Positions 53,851 through 64,000 of a stretch of DNA of 64,000 bases are shown piece by piece; position 1 is the first letter of the stretch; each line of letters starts with the position of its first letter. The DNA is from Macrolepiota albuminosa. Its lineage: Eukaryota > Basidiomycota > Agaricomycetes > Agaricales > Agaricaceae. The notes below the pieces were generated by a model. It did no database searches. It saw only the letters and a program-made list of their open reading frames with translations, and was not told the origin of the DNA. The position numbers and the translations under genes were made by a program. The DNA is taken from assembly GCA_027475525.1 (NCBI GenBank), contig JAMWFC010000016.1, forward strand, positions 1-64,000, given 5' to 3'.

Positions 53851-54683
53851 GTGTCTTTCATGGGTTCTTCTCAAAGTATTCTCTCTCAGGAAGCCGCTAT
53901 TACTATAGATGTTGTCGCCGCAGTCTGCTTTGGCTACAGCAAATTCGGACCATCGGCTACGACATCGAACACGCCGACTGGCGCAGAAACAAGTGGGAAG
54001 AAAGGAAAGAAGAATAACAAGGCTCCTGTACCGTCACCTGTGTCTGGACCTTTCGCTTTGTCACCGCCAACGCTGATAGTGGTGCCGTTCCCGGTGGTTA
54101 TTCCAGGCAGCTTTGATGGTACTATCGCACCAGAGCCCGAAATTCCTTTGTCAGATGCTCCAAGGTCAGGCAAATCCAACCAATGGGTTGCAAATCTGCG
54201 ACGTTCAAGCAGCCCCATAATGCAAGGCCACCTCAAGCAGAATCGAAAGTCCAGGCTTCTGGTTCGAGCCCTTCTACGGACAAGGTCATATCAAATAACA
54301 CAGGGAAACGCACGATTACGATTACGCTCAGTACAAGTACTACATTGTCACCAAAGCTACTACTCGCCAGTTGAACAAGGTCCAGTCGTCCGTTTCTATC
54401 GATACAGACGGTTCCTGGACCTGTGTAGAATCGCACCGCACCAAATCCAGGCGCTCTGTGGACAATACTAGTACTACCACTAGTGCAGGCAGATCCTGAA
54501 ACTAGGACCTCATATCTCATCGTAGAACGCATGGAAATTGACGGGGAAGCCGACATTGATGACGACGATCGCTTCTTTACCCGGTCGTTAAACCCCGAGC
54601 AGCGCCGCCCGCTTGCAGAGAGAATGCTTCCTAGGCCTAGGAAGACTGGCGTTGAGAGGTATGTTCATTGTCAGCTTTACTGA
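53851..54683 (+). pseudogene. Decayed conserved fungal protein, unknown function
   Basis: ATG at 53,851; a hydrophobic N-terminal segment (ITIDVVAAVCFGYSKFG) is followed by a Lys-rich patch (GKKGKKNNK) and VVIPGSFDGTI, then the frame is lost near 54,175. Another frame gives VSIDTDGSWTCVESHRTK (about 54,395-54,450), and a third ends with ETRTSYLIVERMEIDGE and NPEQRRPLAERMLPRPRKTG (54,500-54,660). The order suggests an N-terminally anchored, charged, disordered fungal protein I cannot name, broken by at least two frame changes. Confidence 0.3.
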
Positions 54684-55074
54684 CGTGGTATGTTGAATGA
54701 CCAATGGTCAACTTGCGGCGTACGGATCAAAATACGTGCCATGTCGTCAGGCGAGCCCATGAACTTTGAGTTTGTGGACTCACGTGCGCCGAGGTACGTA
54801 GGGCTAGCCTACTCCCTTGAAACATTTACAGACTTATTTAGTTCCTCCTGTAGTTTGCCCAAGACGGTGTGGGGCTGTTCAGTGATATTGGCAGTTAGGG
54901 GTTCAAGTATCTTTGAGATTAGACACCTCTTCACGACAGTCTCCCGCTCCGGATACACCCCCACCGCCACCACTTGAATAAGATCTTGGCTCACGGGAAT
55001 CTTGTATGAAGCCGGGCGCATTCCAACCATTGCAATAGCGGGCATAACCATATCCTTAGGTTATAGTACAAAAA
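54684..55074. other. No supportable gene
   Basis: Overlapping short frames on both strands (54,690-54,977 +; 54,809-55,051 -) without a domain. May hold 3' parts of the two flanking relics. Confidence 0.35.
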
Positions 55075-56015
55075 GCAACAAAATAGAAAATCCACACGAG
55101 CGTCTTTGAGTGGGAACTCAAAGAGTTCTGCAGTAAATACGTCAAGCTGACAAGAGAGATAATATCGAAGGGGGACACAAAAAGTGCACGACAAACCTTT
55201 GAATATCTATATGGGACATGCTTCCCCTTGGCGCCTGCACCACCCACGCCCTTCTCCCCAAGCGCACTCAAACTCTTATTGACACTCTGTCCCCTTCACC
55301 CTCTCCTTCTCCACCTGTCCGGCGCCCGCACCGACATACCCAGGGCCAAAACTAACATCAAGTCTCTCGCTCCCAGCCAGATCGATAAGATTCAGACACC
55401 CCTCGCACGTTTCGCCGACAGTGCTGACACCCTTGGTGTACAGCATGAAGACCGAGTGCGAGCAAAATGAGCGTTTGTTGATGAGTGTCGCGGCGACGCT
55501 GCGCCGTCGTTGTGCCTGAGAGAGGAGTGTGCGCACTTGTGCGGGCGAAATGGGTGCGAGAACTGTGATATTCGTCATACGCGTCGTGCCCGTCTTAGGT
55601 CGTGTTTCTTTTTGTCAAAACATGCGAACTGAAGACGTTTCGTTGTACTATGAGTGAGAATGTGAGCGAGGGTGTATGTGTGTGTAAGGGGAAACGCACA
55701 ATTTCGAGGAATTGTCCCTGTAGGGTGTCTGCCCATCCTTTGAATTTCATGTCTTGTGTTGCACGGAAGACTTTTTCGACGACGCGTGGGACCATTACAG
55801 CAGTTTCTTTTGTCTGGAAAAAGGGGCGTTAGAAAAGAGAAGACGCGGAGGTAAATGACATACAGATCCGCCTTCCATCATGTATGACTTGCCAGATCCA
55901 GTCTGTCCGTAAGCAAAATACAAATGTTGTATCTGTATGTACAACTCTGGGCGAACATCGAGATTTCTTCAAAAACAACTGCTTGTGTTGCTGAGGGCTC
56001 AAAGACCTGTTCTGA
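55075..56015 (-). pseudogene. Kinesin-14 (Kar3-like) motor domain, decayed
   Basis: Motor motifs appear in the right order on the minus strand: VFEEISMFAQSC (about 55,970), P-loop AYGQTGSGKSYMMEGG (about 55,865-55,915), MVPRVVEKVFRAT and GQFLEI (about 55,700-55,795), an intron, FDKKKHDL (about 55,600), ISPAQVRTLLSQAQRRRSVAATL, NKRSFCSHSVF (usually SSRSH), LNLIDLAGSERL (about 55,370-55,400), NKSLSALGEK, HVPYRYSK, an intron (55,149 to about 55,197), LTYLLQNSL. Wording is kinesin-14. Frame shifts follow the Ile before the P-loop, near 55,620 (missing INDLLG-type segment) and near 55,300. N-terminal stalk and tail are absent. Confidence 0.75.
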
Positions 56016-56249
56016 TTAGAAGAAAGCCTGACGAGGAAGAAAAAAAACCGGCTTTGTCGAACGCAAAATTATTAACTTCCCCCTTTCTTGGCCAATCGCA
56101 CTTTGATGACTCGAGGACGATCTCTTTACTCTCGCATCTATCTGGGAATGTCGTATTTGCCACGTCATCGGAATCGGAAGGCAACACAGGTCAGGCGTGA
56201 CAGAAGACATGAATGTTGTCTTTAAGCTCCAAAACCACGTTGTGTGGTG

Positions 56250-56530
56250 TACCAGGCGCAGGACTAGGATCAAGACCGGCAGCTTCAAGGATCGGTGGCT
56301 GAGTGAAAGTGCCGTGACTGTTCGCGTTGCTATAAACACTGCTGTGGCCAGAGCGAGGCCAACAAGGCCGACCGTTATGAATGTGCCTGCGACGGCATCA
56401 GTGTTTTGAAAGAACCTCTTGTGGGGTTGGCGAGTAGTAGAGGGCAGAGGTAAGGGAAAAGCAAACGCAGGCCTAGGGGATAGGCAATGTAGTGTCAGCG
56501 GTAGATGTTACAGGTTGCCTGCTATCGTTG
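56250..56530 (-). pseudogene. Membrane-protein fragment, paralogue of 3.5-kb relic
   Basis: One frame gives a Ser/Pro-rich stem, then VAGTFITVGLVGLALATAVF, a good single transmembrane helix, then an Arg/Ser-rich tail. 56,405-56,520 aligns by eye with 3,536-3,640. It looks like a piece of a single-pass fungal surface protein; product not identified. Confidence 0.28.
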
Positions 56531-56606
56531 AGAATTTGTGCTTGCTTTGTGCAAGTGATGTCATTGTATCAGCCTTGCTTTATAGGCCTCATCAATTCTT
56601 ATCATC

Positions 56607-56756
56607 ATGGCTAACATCAATCAAGACAAGCCCGCTCACCGTTGGAATGAGAACGAGCTGCGTGCCTTCAACATTCGCCTTGTGATGCAGAAGCCCGAAG
56701 AGTTCTTTGGCCGAAATATGCCAAACCTCTTGGATATTGATGCCGACTTGTACAGT
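56607..56756 (+). CDS. Possible first exon of an unknown gene
   Basis: ATG at 56,607 opens a 50-codon frame with protein-like composition (WNENELRAFNIRLVMQKPEEFF, then LLDIDADLY) up to a GTAAGG donor at about 56,755. Possible further coding (SQLLTAPLQTLPPKKQDDII, about 56,915-56,975) follows, with stops between. Probably the broken start of a host gene; family not recognised. Confidence 0.3.
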
Positions 56757-57052
56757 AAGGGAGGTCCAAAAATAAAATAACATATATCAGGTCCAAATCT
56801 ATATAGAATGGGACGAGATTGAATGAGTATCTCACAGTTTCCAAAACCTCTCTCTGGCCTTTCAGCATCCTTAGTTGATCTCCGCCTCTAACACAATCCT
56901 CCACGTATTTCTCAGCTACTGACTGCTCCGTTGCAAACTTTGCCTCCCAAAAAGCAAGACGACATCATCAGGACTTACAGGCTCCACTGTAACTCGACGT
57001 ACTCGAAGAGATGTATGGGATAGAACAGCAAATTGTGAGCTAGACTTGCCCT

Positions 57053-57100
57053 TCCGATGGTTTAGTGGTTATTAGGACCAGTCAGCCTTGAAAGCGATAG
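57053..57100 (+). tRNA. tRNA 5'-half-like fragment
   Basis: TCCGATGGTTTAGTGGTTAT followed by TAGGACCAGTC looks like the acceptor strand and D-arm (box A TGGTTTAGTGG) of a Glu-type tRNA, but no T-arm or matching acceptor strand follows. A 5' fragment or chance resemblance. Confidence 0.25.
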
Positions 57101-58142
57101 GCCTTTTCGTAGCAGACCGAGCCATCTCGACTTCAACATAGGCATGATTCTCTTCGCAAGATCATGCTCGGTTATCTCGTTTGAAGCTTCGAAGAAGTTG
57201 ATTTATGTAAATCTATAACAAAGATTCTTTTTCTCGTTAATTTTTGTACTTCAGAAACTAGGATCAATGCATTTTTTTCTCGTTTCGCACTATCGGTAGT
57301 CCATTTGAAAGGTGACGGCCTACTTGACATCAGAACGACTTTCTATCTCTGCGAAGTCTACCGTTGATAGGAGCCGTGGTGGCAGATCCTTGTAGAACAA
57401 CACAAAACAAGTAAATTCCTAATCCTTTTTTATTCACGAATCCTGAAGATCTTGATGCCATGAGTATATGGTAAGTCGCTTTTCGACAAGACTGGTAAGC
57501 ATTATTCTATGATAAAATCGGTAATGACGGAGTTTAATAAACAGGAATTACTCTACGTTCTTCCCACAAATCCGACAAAGTACTCAGACTGACCTACGTT
57601 AGGCAATATATTAGATAGTGGCAAACTCGTTGCTGTTTTCCTGGACATTAGGACAAATATGACCGCTGTTGACTTCATTCTACCGGAATTCGAGATCCGC
57701 ATTGCTATCTAATGGGCACTGGAATAGATATGGGAGACAAACCCCGACGTCACAAATGACACCTTCCAGTTTTGCTAAAGATCGGCCACGGAGAACCAAG
57801 TGTTAATTCTTTGACCAAACTGACGAGAAATATACGTATCATGGATCTCGTTCAAGGCAACCATTCTTGAGATTGGCAGCCATCATAGTCGTAGTCTGGT
57901 CATAACAACTACTACTAAAAAAAGTATTTTATTTGTTGCTTGCATGCCATACAGTTTTATTTCCTGATTTTACAATATGATATAAGACTAAATATACAAA
58001 ATGGGACGACTATCTTGCGAGGACAATGTCTACATGTCCGAATATGGAGTAAGTAGATTAACAATTGTATGCCTGGTTACAGAAATTAGACACTCGATTA
58101 ATCAATTGAGCTGCTCTGCAGAAAAGGGACCTCAGAAAGACA
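57101..58142. other. No supportable gene
   Basis: Low-complexity, AT-leaning sequence with no open frames of note. Confidence 0.5.
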
Positions 58143-61119
58143 TCATCTTCCGCTTCCGAAGAGAAAAGAAAGTAGCCCATTCGGATGCTCGTTCCTACTC
58201 TGCACATCCTCAACAGACATGTCTACCCGTAACTTCAAGAGCTCGTCCCAAATGTGATGCCGCTCACCATTCCGGCTTTTTAAAAAAACCTGAATATGGT
58301 CTAGCCACTTCTTCATATGCCTGAATCTCTCCTCCGCTTTTTCGTCCGATGATTGGCCTCCTAGAGAAATAAAGCCGTCTTGGACCATGAGTAACGATAC
58401 CTGAGCAAGCCAGTAAAAGGGCAGCGCGTTTGTAATGAAGGGAGGTTCCTCAGAGTTTTCGACAGAGATTGACTCGGGGCTCCCCAACCACGTTTGGAGC
58501 CAGTTGTGCAACGCTCTTTCAACGGCGAAGGAGTTGATGTAGATATCACAAGCTGCTACTCCTGAAGGATCAGTCACCGATGTTGGAATGAGGGACGGGA
58601 CGGAGGCATCGTTAGAGGAGGCCCCATTGTGCGAGGCGTAAATGTTCCGTAGAATTGTGTGTATTAGGATGAAATGTGCAAAGGGGTTGAACGGCACTGT
58701 GACGGTGGAAAGACGAGTATCGCTTAGGATTGCGAGGGCAGTCTGCATAGGGAACCCCATGAGTCTCGGAGTACCTACTCCATAGGGAGAAGATGTTTGA
58801 GAAGCGCTCAACCAGCCAGTGGGATCAGGAGCGCTCCATAGATTGTCATCGCAGGGTAGACATATATCTAGCTCCGACGGCTGAAATGACGGGGGTATTG
58901 TAAAGTACATGCAATGGCAGCAGTCGTGAAGATACGATAAGAATAAGACCCTAAGAAGGGTCAGTAAAAACATTGCGTAGAGGATGTGTTACCCAAAACA
59001 TCGTACCTTTTGATCATCTCATAATTTGCCCACTCCCGCCAAGCAACATCCAGAAGCTGCATGTCAGTTGGATCTGAGGGCATCCAAAGATTGACTCGTG
59101 ATATCACGTCTGTTCGACGAATCATCTATATCAAGGAATCAATGAGACGTAAGAAAATCGTCCAGAAAAACGCACCATTACGAGCATACCGTGGTAAACG
59201 TTGGACGATATCCGCTGGCCCGCGTTCTTATGGAAAAGTCCAATTGTTTGGAGGAGTACGAGAATGAGCAGGAGGTGGTTTTGTTCGCGGGCAGTGATAG
59301 AGGGTTTAGTCTATTTAGGAACATAATGTCAGCCTTGACAGATGGACCGATGGACCAGCTAAAGTATTCACAAATTCTGAAACGAGCGCGTCCCTAGTCG
59401 ACGATAAAATCCCATCTATAAAAGTAGTCGATGCTGTCGTCCGGACGAACAGCGCACCGCATGCCTGCATAGCACGCACGAGGAGGAGTGGCTTATCTAA
59501 GTAGTCGATGCTGTCGTCCGGACGAACAGCGCACCGCATGCCTGCATAGCACGCACGAGGAGGAGTGGCTTATCTCCATTGTCCACGTCGGAGCATGCAC
59601 GAGGGGAATATGTTTACAAAATTCGGAAAAAAATAGATTGACTGTGCATTACCCCATCAGTGACTGATCTTCTGAGCATACGTGAACCGCGAAAACCTAC
59701 GGTATAGATCCAAATCCGCGGAAGACAGAGCCTGCGCAGTAGGATCGGTGAACAGATTGAACTGCGTCTCCATGCCCAACGGCTGATGCGCGGACGGCCG
59801 CGGCGATGCTTCCAAAATGTTTTGTGGAGATAGAAGAGCATCAAAGTCTGTCGCCTGCCCATCAGATCCATGTCTGTGATGAAATCCGTGGTCATCGGTG
59901 AACGTAGAGTCGCCGATGTCGGGGACTAATTCGCTGCCTTCAAACCAAAAGTCTGTCATGGTGGCATCTGACGAACAACACACCGCCGGATCGATGTACG
60001 GCTCGGCGGAGAAATCGCTCAACGTGTACGAGCTAAGAGCGAGGGCGTCGAAGGATATATCAAATGCTGTAGTTATATCAGGCTGTATTGGAAGGATATC
60101 AGGCTGCGGAGATGATTGCGACGAGGACATTGACGAGGAGCCCGGAGACACCGAAAGAGATGGAACGAGAGAAAATGGGGAGTCCAATGAGGTCTCTGGG
60201 GTGAGTGGAAGAAACAAAGATGACAGATCCGATAGGGTATCTGTTGCAGACTCCGAATAAGAACTCGAGGTAGACGCTGACGAGAGTACGGCGCTTCCTG
60301 CGGAGGCGGAGGAGGGAGTAGAGGCGGGAAGTTTGCGGTTGGATGAAGCCAGCTTCTTGTTCCGTGAAACCTCGGGGTCATTGATGAAGATACATTCACG
60401 GCCACGTGAAGCGCACTTTGAGCAAGGGTATTCCAGGTTACATTTGACTTTAGACTCGGCGCACGCCTCATCGTGAGTATGAGCTAAGAAAGATGTTCCG
60501 CGATAGAAATCAAAACGTACCTGGCATGACTTACGTCTGGATCTGTTCGCGTTTGTACTGTGAAGTAAATGAGATTTCGGTCACGCGTTGCAAGAAAAGA
60601 CCTACAAGTCGCCACATGTCCGTTTATGTCTCGTGAGCAGATCACTCCTCGTAAACTCTGCCTGACATATCTAGACACAATATCATACCGTTGATATCAG
60701 AATTATCGAAATACTACTCACGTTACAACGATGTTGTCTCTCGTTCGTGTCTAAACTCCAATTTCAGCAATAATACGCACGAAAATGAGAAGGAAAGGGC
60801 ATACGAGAGCGAATATGTCGGTTCAAATGCGTTGTCCTGGTAAATTTCGCGGAGCACAAATGACAACACTTCGTCTGTGGCAACGAAGGCATATTCCCTA
60901 TCGTCATTAAGGTTAAACCAAAGCTAGATTCCCTTCGCGAGCGTAAGCTTTACCTCTGTGGCTTCTCATCCTACTCGTCTCACCGTTAGCTTTCAGATCG
61001 ACCGGAGACACTGAAATTGGGTCAGAGAACTGGAGGTCCATCGCAGGTGGGGGTGGCTTTTCAGAACGAGAAGAAAGCGTTCCGAGGAGGTTATAAAGAT
61101 CTATTGTCGTAAGTACCAT
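58143..61119 (-). CDS. Transcription factor: two C2H2 fingers, Zn2Cys6 cluster, fungal TF domain
   Basis: Proposed exons, minus strand: 61,119-60,984; 60,897-60,805; 60,750-60,722; 60,670-60,606; 60,557-60,521; 60,466-59,682; 59,641-59,372; 59,310-59,176; 59,125-59,007; 58,950-58,143, with GT-AG introns of 40-86 nt. Finger 1 CHLCSAKF...HLNRHIRSH, finger 2 CNICQAEF...LLTRHKRTC; after RSRRK a complete Zn2Cys6 (CQACAESKVKC, then CSKCASRGREC). The long sixth exon is Ser/Asp-rich and probably activating. The C-terminal exons match the fungal TF domain (PLLLVRAMQACGALFV; SYLHDCCHCMYF). Nuclear DNA-binding regulator; target unknown. Exon 7 holds a 77-nt duplication (59,422-59,575) and seems to need two 1-nt corrections (T-run near 59,630; G near 59,525). 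Confidence 0.8.
59422..59575. repeat. Exact 77-nt tandem duplication (TF gene)
   Basis: 59,422-59,498 equals 59,499-59,575. It lies in coding sequence of the transcription factor and would shift its frame. Confidence 0.95.
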
Positions 61120-64000
61120 ACTACATCAGCTAAGTAACGCGTAACATCAAGCGTTTGACGAGGAAAGGATGTGGTGAACGCCTCGGCAATACGTGTCTAT
61201 AAGTTTCATGTCCTGCTGCCACTCCAGAATAACGAGACCTGATCGACATCTATTCTGAGGCGGATGGTATGAAGCAGCCCTCGGAAAACAGGGATCATCA
61301 TGGTCGTAGTGCTTGGAAAAGTCCGAGGCATTATCGGACCGGTTGATCATTATCTTATCGTTCAACCAACAAACACAATTACCTCCACACACTTCACAAC
61401 GAATACGGCGCGGCGACTGTGTTCTAGTAATCAACAGAAATCTCAAGCAGAATGGTTCTACTGTGGAGTGATTCTCATATGAGATCACGTAGTTATCCTG
61501 TCCGTTCCATTGAATGTGTCACTCTTCTCCTCGGACAGGACTGGGCAACTTAAAATAGATCTCCTGTTTTGTCGCATCAATCGATATCCATACACGAATA
61601 CTACCGTGAGACTACCGTCGACGATGGACGAAAGGAAGCAATTCTGTGTATGTACTTCACTCCATTCTAACACGGCTAGTCTGGCGGTCATTGATGCAAT
61701 GCACACACAGGTCACCTGAACGATTCTACCAACTTCTCGTATATGGTGAAAATAACCATATGTCTTTGTTGCGTAATCTGAATTCTCAAAGCCACTGTTC
61801 ATGACCCTCTGCTGTATCCACCGACACGTTAAGCCGTAAGTGTGAGTCGATGTTAGTGTGTCGAATAACGCAGACTAACAAGGTCGAAATCTCCGCTCAT
61901 CACGCAAAGAGAGATGTTCCTGACGCGGAATGAGCCACTTGGATTGTGTTTCTCGCTGGCAATTCTTACGAGCGCGATTCCTGCCCATGCCATGACTTGT
62001 CCGTTCCCCTTTGTAATTCGTCCGGAATCTACACACGATGCCCAATATTCTGGCCTATCGATCCTAATAAATGCTTCTGTATCATGGTATATACCTAGTC
62101 AACACCCTGCCTTTTAAGTATCTTTATTATATATTCTCCTGTTCTGTGTGGCTGGATCAAATAATACCTTGAACAGTGACATCCGGTGCATAATGAAGCT
62201 AGCCGCTAAGAATCACCCTAGACTCCATTTTTGTCGTCTTTGTCTCTTTTTTCTTTGTTCTTCGCTCAAAACCCGTTGTCATTCCCAGGTATATGTTCTC
62301 GCGACGCCTCGATCATTGATGCTGGAGTCGAGACGTCTATGATTCCGAATGGCAAGAAAGAGAAGTTAGGCGAGAAAGAGAAGTTGTCCCCTCAGTTCGT
62401 GTTGTTCAGTGAGATTCGATAGTCTATGAAATTTGTTCATTGCTTCACTCCAGGACCAGCAGATCACATCTTCGAATTCTAATCAGTGAGATTCGATAGT
62501 CTATGAAATTTGTTCATTGCTTCACTCCAGGACCAGCAGATCACATCTTCGAATTCTAAAAGCCCTTATTCGCATATACAATCTGTTCGTTACGGCCTCG
62601 CCCTACCCCAAGGATCGGGGATAATCGGATCTTTTGGTACGTCCTCTTCTTGAGTCGCGCTTGTAATTGATCTACCGAATATGCCGCAGAATCCACATCG
62701 TTTGACGTTATCCGACGGTCTAAATACCTAGGATGGTTTTCAATAGGTCCTAGATAAACGCGGCTCGATAGTTATCTACTTTGGACCGATTTCGTTGCAG
62801 GTTAGGTTCTCACTCTGATCAAATTTGAAAACAAAACCTTAGATACAATCATGACAGACGCCACATACGACATACGACTGTTGTGGTCCTCATCGCGATG
62901 TAGCATACCACCAGAAATCCCAAGTCTCTCCATATGGCACGGCTTACGGATTGCCTTCACCGTTTTTTTTAGCTGTGAACCACTGCCGCGTACCGTAGAC
63001 GGACAGTGTGTACCTCCAGTCCGATCCTTATCGTCCCTGTAGAATGGTTGAGAAAGGCCGTCCTAAAAAAGATGATCAAAGTATGTTTCTAGTAAATTTT
63101 CATTTAGAAACTGAAAAGAATAGTACTACGGATTTTATTAGATGATTTGGCGCATGACTATATTCTTAATGCTTTTTTTGCAAAACGTGATCGCGTTCAT
63201 GACGCTAATGACGGTCGATACCCAACGTAACATCGGATTGAATATAAGATTTCAAAGAGAAAACGGACAAAGCCGGTGGTACAATGCCCCAGGTGCCGGT
63301 GATTCCGGAAGGTGGAGGGGGGTATTACTCTTTGACCGTCGCAGGCGTGATTCACTCCATTTGGCTTCTGGTAACCAGGTAAGAAGTGTACAACACACAC
63401 AATCGGTTGATTGTTCAGTTTACTCCTCGTCAGACATGTAGATCGACACCAGTGCTGTCCGGTGCCTGAAGCGCGAGGATAGTGCTAAATACTCTCTTCT
63501 TGGCAACCCGGTTCCGATTCCACGTTGTCTGCTGTACATCAAGGTCCGTTTTAACCTTAGGTGTCAGGTAACCAAGCTTCCGGGGCACCAAACTGCGTAG
63601 TGCTGTTCCTTCTCGCTTTGGCTTGTCAAAACACATCGCACATGCTGGTGGTGCTACGCGTCCATTAAATGGCCTGCTCTCTACGATTGATTGTTTCAAA
63701 GGTTAACTCGGATGGATCCTATCGCCACTAATGTATATACATATATATGTATCTGATTCTTTGCATGGTGCATACCTGACCCCAATGCAAAAATCAAAGT
63801 TCTCGGAGTTATCTTAGAGGGCGTGCGGACAATGCAGAGTCGGCAGGACATGTAATTTGTCTTCGGCACAACGATCAAGATTAGTGTTACTATTTTACTA
63901 TTTATGATATCTACCTACGCTATACAAAAGTGATAGCTATGGTCATACCAAAAGATATGCCACGATAGACCATAAGTGCCACATCGTATCTTCCTTTTTA
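61120..64000. other. No supportable gene; one 77-nt duplication
   Basis: Balanced composition, no recognised domain on either strand. The minus-strand frame 61,147-61,488 is Cys/His-containing but not a known finger. 62,406-62,482 equals 62,483-62,559 (exact 77-nt tandem duplication). The 61.1-61.2 kb end may hold the promoter of the transcription factor. Confidence 0.5.
62406..62559. repeat. Exact 77-nt tandem duplication
   Basis: 62,406-62,482 equals 62,483-62,559, in non-coding sequence; the identity ends exactly at those bounds. Confidence 0.95.

Noticed and set aside
60484..60678. 64-codon minus-strand frame MSRYVRQSLRGV as a small gene
   Set aside because: It is a wrong frame across two introns of the transcription factor.
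61914..62117. Short secreted protein (apparent signal peptide)
   Set aside because: 67 codons, no conserved features, no cysteine pattern; chance is likely.

Overview
The window reads as repeat-rich, probably heterochromatic DNA of a filamentous basidiomycete (Agaricomycetes-like). The evidence is spliceosomal introns of about 40-86 nt, a hybrid C2H2/Zn2Cys6 transcription factor, chromoviral Ty3/gypsy elements, and a KDZ transposase with its CxC2 cysteine cluster. No bacterial features (operons, Shine-Dalgarno sites, CRISPR) were seen. Almost all coding capacity belongs to mobile elements in various stages of decay.

Layout. 1-6.7 kb: decayed, unrecognised host-like gene fragments. 6.7-10.56 kb: AT-rich satellites (a palindromic ~56-bp minisatellite and a ~345-bp satellite). 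10.565-21.014 kb: a large GC-rich Ty3/gypsy element on the minus strand, with 519-bp LTRs, gag, a pol with two tandem protease domains, and a plus-strand, intron-containing accessory gene beside the 3' LTR. 21.0-23.1 kb: more of the same satellite. 23.167-29.195 kb: a Tf1/sushi-like chromovirus with 330-bp LTRs and a 5-bp target duplication (GCATA). 29.3-39.4 kb: a DDE transposase fragment, tRNA-related repeats, a KDZ transposon relic and a short tandem array. 39.990-46.580 kb: a second, more decayed chromovirus of the same family, followed by a solo-LTR relic of the first element's family. 47.3-50.9 kb: three satellite arrays. 50.9-53.3 kb: a Ty1/copia element truncated in its integrase. 53.8-56.8 kb: fragments of host genes, including a kinesin-14 motor. 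58.1-61.1 kb: the best host gene, a transcription factor with two C2H2 fingers, a Zn2Cys6 cluster and a fungal transcription factor domain. 61.1-64.0 kb: nothing recognisable.

Two signals cross the whole window. First, ten places carry an immediate repeat of exactly 77 nt in unrelated sequence. That constancy is best explained by unmerged k=77 overlaps in a de Bruijn assembly, so several apparent frameshifts are probably artefacts. Second, the LTR pairs differ almost only by CpG-to-TpG/CpA transitions, the mark of methylated-cytosine decay, and many element nonsense codons can be read as CGA-to-TGA.

The most unusual biology is in the GC-rich Ty3/gypsy element: an opposite-strand accessory gene for a Cys-rich, probably zinc-binding protein, a duplicated retropepsin, and a long open pol whose catalytic residues are nevertheless damaged. 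The two smaller chromoviruses carry sequence features of self-primed reverse transcription and an LTR-encoded intron made by tandem duplication.
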